Assembly: GCF_041058985.1 (NCBI RefSeq)
Contig: NZ_JBEHZE010000001.1
Span: forward strand, 992,001-1,056,000
Length of the DNA stretch: 64,000 nt
Reading direction: 5' to 3'
From: Hyphococcus lacteus
GTDB lineage: Bacteria; Pseudomonadota; Alphaproteobacteria; Caulobacterales; Parvularculaceae
Position numbers and translations under genes: made by a program. The notes beneath the pieces are model-generated. The model was not told the DNA's origin, made no database searches, and saw only the letters and a program-made list of their open reading frames with translations. Shown here in pieces: positions 16,896 through 24,843 of the stretch. Positions within the stretch are counted from its first letter, which is position 1; each line of letters begins with the position of its first letter.

Positions 16896-18068
16896 ATGTC
16901 TAGTTCTGTTTCGCCCGCCGCGGCCAATCCTTCTGCGAAATCCGAGAATCTACGTGTAAGCGTAGGCTCAGCGCTTCGCGAGTCTTCAACATCGAACAAG
17001 TCACCATCAATAGGGGTGAATGGGCAGGCCGCAAATGGCGAGTGCCCGAAAAAAGCGATGTTGCAACGCATATCCGCTCATTGCGCGGCTTTTCAAGGCG
17101 CACAACTTCATCGCAGCATAACCCAAGCGTCGCTCAATATCGCGCTTTATGCAGGTGTGATCGCAGCAATGTTTGCGGTTGTATTCGCGGGCTGGTGGCC
17201 AGCGCTGTTGGTTCTAGGCCCGCTGGCCGGCGGTTTGTTGGTCAAGCTTTTCACCATTCAGCATGATTGCGGGCATGGCAGCTATTTCAATTCTAAAGCC
17301 GCGAACCATGCGCTCGGGTTCTGCATAAGCATTCTTACCTTTACGCCTTATGGATTTTGGCGTGATGCCCATAATCGTCATCACGCAAGCTCTGGCGATC
17401 TTGATCGTCGCGGCATTGGTGGCGTGGATACGCTTACTGCCGATGAATATCGCGCGTTGTCGCCAGCCAATAAATTCCTATACAGATTTTATCGCCATCC
17501 GATTGTTATGATTGCTTTTGGATCGCCGTTTTATTTCTTTGTTATGCAGCGCTTCCCGCTTGCCGGGCCAATGCCCTTTGCCGAGACCTATCACGGTATG
17601 CGCCTTGGTCAGATTTGGAAAAGTGTTGCGGCGTTGAATGTGGCGTTGGTGGTGTTTTACGGGGCTTTGTCGCTGGTCCTTGGGTTTGGTGCGGTGGCGA
17701 TTGTATTCGGAATTTCAGTGACAATCGCTGCGTGGGCGGGAACATGGTTGTTCTTTGTTCAGCACCAATATGAAGAAACTTATTGGGCCAAGCGCCCACA
17801 GTGGAATTATGCGGAAGCGGCGATTTTCGGCTCATCTCATTACAAGTTGCCGACGCCGTTGCGTTGGATTTCAGGCAATATTGGCCTGCATCATATTCAT
17901 CACCTTGCGAGTTTGATTCCGAATTATCGGTTGATGGAATGTTATCGCGCGAGCGAAGATTTGTTGTCGCTGCCGGTCATGACCATCAAAGACAGCCTTG
18001 AATGTGCGCGTCTTGCCCTTTGGTGTACTGCGCAACAAAAGATGGTCAGCATCTCGTCTCTGCGCTAA
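16896..18068 (+). CDS. Membrane fatty acid desaturase
   Basis: This is a di-iron membrane desaturase of about 390 residues. The three histidine boxes are present: HDCGHGS, HNRHH and HHIHH. They alternate with hydrophobic hairpins that anchor the protein in the inner membrane. The family inserts double bonds in acyl chains, and this layout resembles omega-6/acyl-lipid desaturases (FA_desaturase, DesA-like). The first 60 residues are low complexity and unlike the family, so the true start may be further in (e.g. the Met in KKAMLQRI). A perfect terminator hairpin follows at 18115. Confidence 0.87.
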   Translation: MSSSVSPAAANPSAKSENLRVSVGSALRESSTSNKSPSIGVNGQAANGECPKKAMLQRISAHCAAFQGAQLHRSITQASLNIALYAGVIAAMFAVVFAGWWPALLVLGPLAGGLLVKLFTIQHDCGHGSYFNSKAANHALGFCISILTFTPYGFWRDAHNRHHASSGDLDRRGIGGVDTLTADEYRALSPANKFLYRFYRHPIVMIAFGSPFYFFVMQRFPLAGPMPFAETYHGMRLGQIWKSVAALNVALVVFYGALSLVLGFGAVAIVFGISVTIAAWAGTWLFFVQHQYEETYWAKRPQWNYAEAAIFGSSHYKLPTPLRWISGNIGLHHIHHLASLIPNYRLMECYRASEDLLSLPVMTIKDSLECARLALWCTAQQKMVSISSLR

Positions 18069-18114
18069 GCTGTTGCGCATGGGCGGAGCAGCGATTCTGT
18101 TCAGCCAAAAAATC

Positions 18115-18147
18115 AAAGATGCGCAGGGCTTGCGCATCTTTTTATTT
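18115..18147 (+). terminator. Rho-independent terminator after the desaturase
   Basis: Perfect 11-bp stem aaagatgcgca / tgcgcatcttt with a gggct loop (18126-18130), followed by ttattt. It ends 15 bases before the start codon of the next gene, so that gene's mRNA start must lie within or above this hairpin, or depend on readthrough. Confidence 0.85.
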
Positions 18148-18162
18148 ATGGAGAGCGGAACA

Positions 18163-19470
18163 ATGAAATTGATCACGTCATTCATGGTCGGGGCGGCGCT
18201 ATGTGTCGGCAGTACAGCATTGGCACAATCGGACCTTAGAGCAGATATTGCCGCCGATTATGACGCAAATCTCGAAGACCTATTCATTCATTTTCACGAA
18301 AACCCCGAACTTTCTCATCGCGAGTTTAAGACGGCGAAACGTCTAGCGACCGAGATTAGTGCGCTCGGCTATGACGTCACCGAAGGCGTCGGCGGCACTG
18401 GTGTTGTGGCGGTTTTGAAAAATGGTGACGGCCCGACAATTATGATCCGTGCCGATATGGATGGCTTGCCGGTAAAAGAAAATTCGGGGCTTTCCTATTC
18501 ATCAGTTGCCACACAAGAAGACATCGATGGTGAAGTGAAACCAGTGATGCATGCTTGCGGTCACGATGTTCATATCACATCGCTGGTGGGCACGGCGCGC
18601 CAGATGGCTGCGCGGAAAGACCAATGGTCGGGTACGCTCGTCTTGATCGCTCAGCCTGCGGAGGAACGCATTTCTGGTGCGCGCGAGATGATCAATGACG
18701 GGCTTTATAAACGCTTTCCGAAACCGGATTATGCGTTGGCGTTTCATGTATCTGCTGATACGCCACTGAACCGAATCGATGTGCCACTTGGGATCAGTTC
18801 TTCAAGTTCTGATAGTGTCGATATTGTTGTTCACGGCGTTGGCGCTCATGGTGCAGCACCGCATAAGGGTATTGATCCTGTGCTCGTAGCATCACAAATT
18901 GTCGTTACACTACAATCGGTTGTCTCGCGTACAATAGCGCCGCTTGATGCTGGCGTGATTACGGTTGGCGCGATCCATGGCGGATTTAAGCACAATATCA
19001 TTGGCGACAAAGTTGAAATGCAGCTGACGGTTCGTTCCGATGATCATGAGGTGCGGGCACAGTTGCTAGACAGTATTGATCGTGTTGCTGCCGGTGTCGC
19101 TCAGTCGTTGGGTGTGCCCCAAGATTTAATGCCCGAAGTGATCAGATCAAAGACCGAAACAACGCCGCCGACCATCAACGACGCGGCGTCAGCCCAGAAA
19201 GTCCGCGATGCAATCTCCGCTGCAATGGGCGATGACATTTTGATCGACATGCCGCGCGAAGGCATGGGCGCAGAAGATTTTGCCTATTTCGTTACGCCGG
19301 AAAGCGGCGTTAAGGGGGTATATTTCAGCGTAGGCGGTACGCCCGCAAAAGACGTGAAAGATGCACCGTCACATCATTCTCCGTTCTTTAAAATTGTGCC
19401 TGAGCCAGCAATCAAAACAGGCACTGAAGCGATGACGGCGTCTGCGATTTCGCTTTTTAATCAAGAATAA
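18163..19470 (+). CDS. Exported M20-family amidohydrolase (metallopeptidase)
   Basis: This 435-residue protein has a signal peptide (MKLITSFMVGAALCVGSTAL, cleaved near ALA-QS) and a complete M20D amidohydrolase domain. Metal-binding motifs are HACGHDVH and the Glu pair in AQPAEERISGAREM. The dimerisation segment begins GVGAHGAAPHKGIDPV, and the C-terminal metal His is in SHHSPFF. Relatives hydrolyse N-acyl amino acids or hippurate-like amides. The export signal implies a periplasmic substrate. The site ggagagcgg supports the ATG at 18163. A strong terminator follows. Confidence 0.9.
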   Translation: MKLITSFMVGAALCVGSTALAQSDLRADIAADYDANLEDLFIHFHENPELSHREFKTAKRLATEISALGYDVTEGVGGTGVVAVLKNGDGPTIMIRADMDGLPVKENSGLSYSSVATQEDIDGEVKPVMHACGHDVHITSLVGTARQMAARKDQWSGTLVLIAQPAEERISGAREMINDGLYKRFPKPDYALAFHVSADTPLNRIDVPLGISSSSSDSVDIVVHGVGAHGAAPHKGIDPVLVASQIVVTLQSVVSRTIAPLDAGVITVGAIHGGFKHNIIGDKVEMQLTVRSDDHEVRAQLLDSIDRVAAGVAQSLGVPQDLMPEVIRSKTETTPPTINDAASAQKVRDAISAAMGDDILIDMPREGMGAEDFAYFVTPESGVKGVYFSVGGTPAKDVKDAPSHHSPFFKIVPEPAIKTGTEAMTASAISLFNQE

Positions 19471-19510
19471 TTCGCCGCCCAATTTTGGCCATTCTGTCGC
19501 CCAGAAATGA

Positions 19511-19542
19511 CCCCAGTCCGCTCCGACGGACTGGGGTTTTTT
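19511..19542 (+). terminator. Rho-independent terminator after the M20 amidohydrolase
   Basis: Perfect 10-bp stem ccccagtccg / cggactgggg, loop ctccga, then six T. It cleanly ends the amidohydrolase transcript. Confidence 0.92.
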
Positions 19543-19599
19543 GTGCGTTTTATATTTGTGTTGTTACCGGTCTGGGGGCCACCTTTAGGAGACATTGTA

Positions 19600-19974
19600 A
19601 TGAAGAAAAAACTGGTCGTCGGCTTGTTTGGTTTGTGTGTGGCGGGGATGAGCGCCCCGGCACTTGCGGGCGAATGGAAAGTCAATCCACGCGCTTGTCC
19701 GGACTTGAGGGAGGATCGAGCCGACCGGCGCGAGGACCGCCGCGATGGGCGATATAATAATGGATATGGCGACCGCGCCGAAGACCGATATGACCGACGT
19801 GAAAATCGCCGTGACGAAGCGGTGACGATTTGTCCTATCAGCGCGTTTTATTATGACGGTAACAAGCGCGAGGCCCGCCGTTATGCCAATGCGCGTCCGC
19901 CACTATCGTGGGACCGCCGAGCACGCATGTATTACCGCTATGATCGGGGCACTAAAATTTACGTGCGGGCATAA
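19600..19974 (+). CDS. Small secreted Arg/Asp-rich protein
   Basis: I do not recognise a named family. The 124-residue product has a signal peptide (MKKKLVVGLFGLCVAGMSAP, cleaved near ALA-GE). The mature part is dominated by repeated Asp-Arg pairs (REDRADRREDRRDGR, DRYDRRENRRDEA) and ends in a Tyr/Arg-rich segment. Two mature cysteines (PRACPDL and TICPIS) could form a disulfide. The site taggaga precedes the ATG at 19600. It is flanked by terminators on both sides, so it is monocistronic. Similar DR-repeat exported proteins occur in many alphaproteobacteria without known function. Confidence 0.75.
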   Translation: MKKKLVVGLFGLCVAGMSAPALAGEWKVNPRACPDLREDRADRREDRRDGRYNNGYGDRAEDRYDRRENRRDEAVTICPISAFYYDGNKREARRYANARPPLSWDRRARMYYRYDRGTKIYVRA

Positions 19975-20004
19975 TCCGTAACAAGATGGCTTTATAATCG
20001 GCTG

Positions 20005-20036
20005 AGGCGGAGCAATTTTCAGCTCCGCCTTTTTTC
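20005..20036 (+). terminator. Rho-independent terminator after the Arg/Asp-rich gene
   Basis: 9-bp stem aggcggagc / gctccgcct with an 8-base loop, then a T-run. It isolates the small secreted gene from argG. Confidence 0.88.
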
Positions 20037-20102
20037 TATATTGCACTGGCGAAATGTGGCCTGTCGCGCTATAGGCGCGCCACACAATGAAAAGGAATTA
20101 TC

Positions 20103-21326
20103 ATGGCCAACGGAAAAGACGTGAAAAAAGTGGTTCTAGCCTATTCTGGCGGGCTCGATACGTCGGTAATTCTGAAATGGCTACAGGTTGAATATGGCTG
20201 TGAAGTGGTCACGTTCACGGCAGATCTCGGGCAAGGTGAGGAACTGGAACCAGCGCGCCGCAAGGCTGAGCGCGCCGGCATTAAAGATATTTATATCGAA
20301 GATGTCCGCGAAGAATTTGTCCGTGATTTCGTTTTTCCAATGTTTCGCGCCAACGCGGTTTACGAAGGGCTTTACCTTTTAGGCACGTCGATCGCACGCC
20401 CGTTGATTGCAAAACGGCTTGTGGAAATTGCTAAAGAAACCGGCGCAGACGCGATTGCCCATGGCGCGACCGGTAAAGGGAATGACCAGGTTCGGTTCGA
20501 GCTAAATGCCTATGCCCTGAACCCCGATATTCAGGTCATCGCCCCATGGCGCGATTGGGATTTGAATTCTCGCGAGAAACTGATTGCGTTTGCCGAAGCC
20601 CACCAGATTGAAGTCCAAAAAGATAAGCGCGGCGAAGCACCGTTCTCCGTTGACGCAAACCTCCTGCACACGTCGTCAGAAGGAAAAGTGCTCGAAGACC
20701 CTGCGGTCGTTGCGCCTGAATATGTCTATCAGCGCACCGTTGATCCAGAGACAGCACCAGACAAACCAGAAATCGTCGAGATCGGATTTGAGCGCGGCGA
20801 CGCGGTTTCGATCAATGGTGAAAAGTTATCGCCGGCTGAATTGCTAACCAAGCTCAATGAATTGGGCGGGAAGCATGGCGTTGGCCGGTTGGACCTCGTG
20901 GAGAACCGTTTTGTCGGTATGAAATCACGCGGCATTTATGAAACACCAGGCGGCACGGTGTTGCTGGCGGCCCATCGCGGCATCGAGCAAATCACCCTTG
21001 ATCGCGGGGCGGCCCACCTTAAAGACGAATTAATGCCACGTTATGCAGAGCTTATTTATAACGGCTTTTGGTATTCACCGGAGCGCGAGATGCTTCAGGC
21101 GGCGATTGATAAAAGTCAGGAACACGTATCGGGCACCGTATCGGTCAAGCTCTATAAAGGGTCAGCCGACGTCATTGCTCGCTCATCAGAAAACACAATT
21201 TATTCCGAAGCCCACGTCACGTTCGAAGAAGACATGGTCTATGACCAAAAAGACGCTGAGGGTTTCATCAAACTAAATGCGTTGCGTCTTAAATTATTGG
21301 CGCGTCGGAATATGAAAGCGAAGTAA
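20103..21326 (+). CDS. argG: Argininosuccinate synthase
   Basis: ArgG joins citrulline and aspartate using ATP, the penultimate step of arginine synthesis. The 407-residue length is typical. The ATP pyrophosphatase P-loop AYSGGLDTSV lies near residues 13-22, and the citrulline/aspartate-binding GATGKGNDQVRFEL and SREKLIAF segments are intact. The site aaaggaatt precedes the ATG. The ppa gene starts 3 bases after the stop, so the two are probably translated from one mRNA. Pyrophosphate made by ArgG is a substrate of Ppa, which makes the pairing sensible. Confidence 0.97.
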   Translation: MANGKDVKKVVLAYSGGLDTSVILKWLQVEYGCEVVTFTADLGQGEELEPARRKAERAGIKDIYIEDVREEFVRDFVFPMFRANAVYEGLYLLGTSIARPLIAKRLVEIAKETGADAIAHGATGKGNDQVRFELNAYALNPDIQVIAPWRDWDLNSREKLIAFAEAHQIEVQKDKRGEAPFSVDANLLHTSSEGKVLEDPAVVAPEYVYQRTVDPETAPDKPEIVEIGFERGDAVSINGEKLSPAELLTKLNELGGKHGVGRLDLVENRFVGMKSRGIYETPGGTVLLAAHRGIEQITLDRGAAHLKDELMPRYAELIYNGFWYSPEREMLQAAIDKSQEHVSGTVSVKLYKGSADVIARSSENTIYSEAHVTFEEDMVYDQKDAEGFIKLNALRLKLLARRNMKAK

Positions 21327-21329
21327 GAA

Positions 21330-21866
21330 ATGGATCTCACGAAGGTGCCAACTGGCGCAGACGCGCCAAAAGACATCAATGTTGTAATCGAAGTGCCGCT
21401 CGGCGGTGACCCGATCAAATACGAAATTCACAAGCCTTCAGGCGCGATGTTCGTTGATCGGTTCCTTTATACGGATATGCGTTATCCGTGTAATTACGGC
21501 TTTGTGCCGGGGACGCTCGCTGATGATGGTGATGCGGTTGATGTAATGGTCGTTGGCAATCGGCCTTTGGTGCCGGGTTCTGTTGTTGCGGCCCGTCCGG
21601 TGGGCGTTCTTCTGATGGAAGATGAAGCTGGCCTGGATGAGAAAATTCTCGCGGTGCCGAGCCCTCGCCTCACGCGCTACTATCAAAAGATCACCACCTA
21701 TGAAGACTTGCCCGATATTTTGATTGAACGGATCAGGCATTTTTTCGAGCATTACAAAGATCTTGAGCCAAACAAATGGGTCAAAGTTGTTGGCTGGAAA
21801 GGCCCCGAAGAGGCTGAAAAACTGATCATGCAGGGTATTGAGGCCGAGAAAAAAGCGGGCAATTAG
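21330..21866 (+). CDS. ppa: Inorganic pyrophosphatase
   Basis: Soluble family I pyrophosphatase, hydrolysing PPi to phosphate in the cytoplasm. The 178-residue protein has the active-site residues in order: EVPLGGDPIKYEIHKPSG, the RYPCNYGFVPGT segment, and the Mg-binding DGDAVDVMV. Other alphaproteobacterial Ppa proteins have similar length. It lies 3 bases after argG and is followed by a terminator-like hairpin. Confidence 0.97.
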   Translation: MDLTKVPTGADAPKDINVVIEVPLGGDPIKYEIHKPSGAMFVDRFLYTDMRYPCNYGFVPGTLADDGDAVDVMVVGNRPLVPGSVVAARPVGVLLMEDEAGLDEKILAVPSPRLTRYYQKITTYEDLPDILIERIRHFFEHYKDLEPNKWVKVVGWKGPEEAEKLIMQGIEAEKKAGN

Positions 21867-21950
21867 GCCGATTAGTTTCGCTGCTAGGCAAATTTGCCGA
21901 TGGGGCGGCACTTTACGCCCTACATTCCTATGGGTTTTCCCTTTTTAAGG

Positions 21951-21985
21951 CGGGCGCTTCGGGTTATCATCCAAGCGCCCGTTTT
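21951..21985 (+). terminator. Probable terminator after argG-ppa
   Basis: 9-bp stem cgggcgctt / aagcgcccg with a 13-base loop, followed by tttt. The T-run is short, so termination strength is uncertain. Confidence 0.7.
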
Positions 21986-22035
21986 GGGATTTGCATGGCC
22001 CTTGTGGTCATGCGGGGGAGTGATCGAGGGGTGTT

Positions 22036-22431
22036 ATGAGAAATATCGAAGCCATGTTTGGCGGTGTGTTGGCGCTTGTCGTCCTCGGTATCGCATTTTA
22101 TGCGGTGATGAACGCGAATATCGGTACGGGCGGTGAAGCAACGGATACGCAGACCTCAAACGTCAGTATTTCCAGCAATGCTTCCGCTGGCGAAATGACT
22201 CCAACCCTTACGTCAAACGGCGGCCAAGACCTCGTTTGCGAGTGTTATGACGCTGCATTCTCGCTGGCGGGCAAGGTTGATGTATTATCGCCAGAATATC
22301 GCACAGGCTTTCAGCAATGCCGTGCCCGTGGGGGTGTTGATGCGGGCGATGCATGGACCGCAGGTTGGAACGCCCGGCTTTCCGGACGTCCCTATGAGGC
22401 CAGTTGCAAATCTTATAAGCGCCGGCGTTAG
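22036..22431 (+). CDS. Single-TM protein of unknown function
   Basis: The 131-residue product has one N-terminal hydrophobic helix (FGGVLALVVLGIAFYAVM, about 8-25), then a Ser/Thr-rich linker. The C-terminal part is small and Cys-containing (LVCECYDAAF, FQQCRARGG) and ends in basic residues. I recognise no named family. The site gagggg precedes the ATG. Its last 4 bases overlap the end of the convergent yciI gene, so there is no room for a terminator between them. Confidence 0.62.
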   Translation: MRNIEAMFGGVLALVVLGIAFYAVMNANIGTGGEATDTQTSNVSISSNASAGEMTPTLTSNGGQDLVCECYDAAFSLAGKVDVLSPEYRTGFQQCRARGGVDAGDAWTAGWNARLSGRPYEASCKSYKRRR

Positions 22432-22724
22432 GCTTTTGGCAGGAGTGAACCAGCCGCAAGTTTCATTGGCTGAATTTCAGTGGATTCAAAAAGCCCGGCT
22501 TTGGCGTAGGGGTCATTTTCGGCAAATCTTTGTGCTTCGGCGTGGTCGTCGGCTTCGATGATCAAGATCGAGCCATTTGGCTTGCCGTTATCGTCAAGCA
22601 TTGGGCCGGCAAGCATGGCGCGGGGACCGTAAGCGGCGAAATAATCAAGATGCGCTGGGCGCGTATCCATGCGCAGGTCGAGTGAATTGGGTTTGTCGCG
22701 GCAAATCAGAATAAAATTAGGCAT
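22428..22724 (-). CDS. YciI-family protein
   Basis: This 98-residue dimeric alpha/beta-barrel protein belongs to the YciI/YCII family. The conserved His-Asp pair is seen in RPAHLDYFAAYG and the core strand in GSILIIEADDHAEAQ, followed by NDPYAKAGLF. Relatives have possible hydrolase or muconolactone-isomerase-like activity, but the cellular role is unknown. It lies 2 bases after gpsA on the same strand. The gpsA-yciI order is conserved in alphaproteobacteria. Confidence 0.9.
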   Translation of the reverse strand: MPNFILICRDKPNSLDLRMDTRPAHLDYFAAYGPRAMLAGPMLDDNGKPNGSILIIEADDHAEAQRFAENDPYAKAGLFESTEIQPMKLAAGSLLPKA

Positions 22725-22726
22725 CG

Positions 22727-23746
22727 TTACGCTTCCGTTGTGAATGGCCGCGCGAGTAACGCGGCGATGATATCGTCTACATTTCTCGATCCGCTCACCA
22801 GTTCGGCCACAGCCGCACAGATGGGCGCATCAATTCCGGCTTTCTCCGCGAGGGCATGGATAGCCCCTGCGGTGGCGACGCCTTCGCTGACGCTATTGCG
22901 ACTTGCGAGCACATCGTCAAGGGATCGCCCTTTGCCAAGTTCAATTCCGAGGGACATGTTGCGCGATTGGGGCGAGGACGCAGTCAGGATCAAATCACCT
23001 AACCCCGAAAGGCCCGCCATGGTCTGGGCTTCGGCTCCTAATGCGACCCCAAGGCGTTGGAATTCAGAAAAGCCGCGTGCGATTAACGCGGCGCGGGCGC
23101 TCTCGCCCATGCCTTGTCCAGCGACAACCCCAGCGGCAATGGCCAATACATTTTTGACCGCACCGCCGAGTTCGGCCCCCGTGAGATCATCCGATAGGTA
23201 GGGCCTGAAATGTGGAGCGCCGATAGTTGCCATCCACCGCTTGCCCAATTCTTCATCCGCGCAGGCAAGGGTCACAGCCGTCGGTAGGCCCATGGCAACA
23301 TCCCGGGCAAAGCTCGGGCCAGACAACACAGCCGGTAGTGCTTCAGGCCATACCGCTGATAAAACTTCGGTCATTAACAAGCCGGTATCCCGTTCGATCC
23401 CTTTTGAACAAAGCGCGACGGGCTGTTGCCGATCACCAGCAGCAGACCGAAGTTCGGCAAAAGCTGTGCGGGCAAATTGGGCCGGCACCACAAAAAGTAG
23501 GGCCTCGTTTTCGGCGGCCATACTGAGGGAGCCAACAGCTTTCAATGGTGCCGGTAAGGGAACGTCGGGCAGGTATTCGGTGTTTTCATGGCGATCATTG
23601 ATGGTACGCACGACTTGTTCTTCGCGGGCCCAAATGGTGGTTGGGATGCCGTTCGCGGCACACAAAGAGGCAAGCGCCGTACCCCACGCGCCGCCACCGA
23701 TGACACCGATAGATTTGAAAGCTTGAGTTGATTTCATTTGATTCAT
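22727..23746 (-). CDS. gpsA: Glycerol-3-phosphate dehydrogenase [NAD(P)+]
   Basis: GpsA reduces dihydroxyacetone phosphate to sn-glycerol-3-phosphate for phospholipid synthesis. The 339-residue protein has the Rossmann motif GGGAWGTALASLCA near residue 17, the SKGIERDTG and GPSFARDVAMGLPTAV segments, and the catalytic Lys in GAVKNVLAIAAGV. The downstream gene is yciI. In most alphaproteobacteria tsaD is directly upstream. Here 1.7 kb of regulatory genes separates them. A second in-frame ATG (MKSTQAF) four codons in is equally possible. Confidence 0.96.
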   Translation of the reverse strand: MNQMKSTQAFKSIGVIGGGAWGTALASLCAANGIPTTIWAREEQVVRTINDRHENTEYLPDVPLPAPLKAVGSLSMAAENEALLFVVPAQFARTAFAELRSAAGDRQQPVALCSKGIERDTGLLMTEVLSAVWPEALPAVLSGPSFARDVAMGLPTAVTLACADEELGKRWMATIGAPHFRPYLSDDLTGAELGGAVKNVLAIAAGVVAGQGMGESARAALIARGFSEFQRLGVALGAEAQTMAGLSGLGDLILTASSPQSRNMSLGIELGKGRSLDDVLASRNSVSEGVATAGAIHALAEKAGIDAPICAAVAELVSGSRNVDDIIAALLARPFTTEA

Positions 23747-23802
23747 TGCAGATTGAGGATTGAACGGTTTATAAAGACGTTAACATAAACATGCGGTGAT
23801 AA

Positions 23803-24435
23803 ATGCCAGCAGAAACACTCGACGATACAGCCAAGCAGATTCTTGATGCCGCGAGTCGGCGCTTTCTTCATTATGGATATGGTAAAACGACCATGTCGGA
23901 GATAGCGCAGGACTGCAATATGTCCACCGGCAATCTATATCGATACTTTCCGTCAAAACTCGACATTGCAGAAATGTTCGTGCGGGTCTTGAGGATGGAA
24001 CAGGTTAGAAAGTTGCGCGAGGTGGCGGATGCTCCCGAAGTCGCTCCAGCTAAAAAGTTGCGGTCTTTCTTTTTGACCAAGTTTACGCTCGCCTATGAGC
24101 GGTTTCACGACAAACCAAAATCCTATGAGCTATCAAGCGAGTTGATGTCCTCACGGCCCAAGATCGCGATTGAATGGGAAAATGCCGAGGGACGGGTGCT
24201 CGGCGAGATATTGCGACTTGGCATGGAAGACGGAACTTTTGCGATTGATAATAACGCCGAGACCGTGAAAATCCTCCAAGATGCTGCTTACCGTTTCACA
24301 AGCCCGTCAGTTTTCCATGAGGGTGAATATGCGGTTCTAGCGCAAGAACTGAATGGCGTGGTGGACCTCATCCTAGATGGTTTTTCGTGGCGAGCGGCCA
24401 AACAATCAAGCCACAAGGCGCATGAACCCGCCTGA
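23803..24435 (+). CDS. TetR-family transcriptional regulator
   Basis: This 210-residue protein has a TetR N-terminal HTH (about 10-56): ILDAASRRFLHYGYGKTTMS followed by EIAQDCNMSTGNLYRYFPSK. The ligand-binding C-terminal half is unlike named subfamilies that I can recall. It is divergent from gpsA, with 56 bases between them. Palindromes in the promoter region of the small-ORF unit downstream (24567-24607) are candidate operators, but this is inference. The gene is part of the segment that splits tsaD from gpsA. Confidence 0.9.
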   Translation: MPAETLDDTAKQILDAASRRFLHYGYGKTTMSEIAQDCNMSTGNLYRYFPSKLDIAEMFVRVLRMEQVRKLREVADAPEVAPAKKLRSFFLTKFTLAYERFHDKPKSYELSSELMSSRPKIAIEWENAEGRVLGEILRLGMEDGTFAIDNNAETVKILQDAAYRFTSPSVFHEGEYAVLAQELNGVVDLILDGFSWRAAKQSSHKAHEPA

Positions 24436-24566
24436 TTTTAGCGATTTAATGCGTGTTTAACTTCACTTCGGTGTGAGGTTGTATTTTTTTTATTGCATCG
24501 CAATATGTAATAACCCATTGAAATATATAGAATAAAATAGATAATCAGAAAAAATGATCATTAAAC

Positions 24567-24583
24567 AATGAATAATATTCATT
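24567..24583. promoter_or_regulatory. 17-bp palindrome, candidate operator
   Basis: aatgaata-a-tattcatt has perfect 8-bp arms around one base. It lies just upstream of the TTGACA promoter element at 24591 in a very AT-rich tract. The size and symmetry suit a dimeric repressor such as the adjacent TetR or Rrf2 protein. Confidence 0.5.
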
Positions 24584-24588
24584 TCGTT

Positions 24589-24619
24589 CATTGACAACTG
24601 TTCAATGCGCGCCTATGTC
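24589..24619 (+). promoter_or_regulatory. Promoter with overlapping palindrome
   Basis: A consensus -35 TTGACA (24591-24596) is followed after 17 bases by TATGTC (24614-24619), a fair -10. An inverted repeat cattga-N7-tcaatg (24589-24607) covers the -35, so a bound repressor would block RNA polymerase. Transcription would start near 24626 and read into the 39-codon gene at 24709. Confidence 0.55.
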
Positions 24620-24708
24620 CCCCTCAACAAGGCGGCACAACAATGACTGCCTTGCCTCGGAGGGATCGCTCTTCGGGGATAAAAAATGGACTTCTAAGAG
24701 AGATCAAA

Positions 24709-24828
24709 ATGACAAGCTTTCGTACCTTTGCCGTTCAAGCGGCTGCAACCCTGACCCTAACTGGTGTTCTTGGTGCCCTTCTTTTTAATGTCGCTGACCT
24801 CGCGACGCGCGGTGTTATCATCGCCTAA
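24709..24828 (+). CDS. 39-residue membrane small protein
   Basis: The ATG at 24709, with aagagag as ribosome site, opens a 39-codon frame (MTSFRTFAVQ...). The product has one hydrophobic helix (about 10-28) and no recognised family. The frame is open further upstream (24643) but with no good ribosome site there. The gene is enclosed by its own promoter (24591) and a structured 3' region with terminator (24844-24941). Either the peptide, the RNA or both may be functional. The leader can pair caaggc (24628-24633) with gccttg (24649-24654), and ccctc (24621-24625) with gaggg (24660-24664). Confidence 0.5.
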   Translation: MTSFRTFAVQAAATLTLTGVLGALLFNVADLATRGVIIA

Positions 24829-24843
24829 ATCGTTTTCCCAGAT

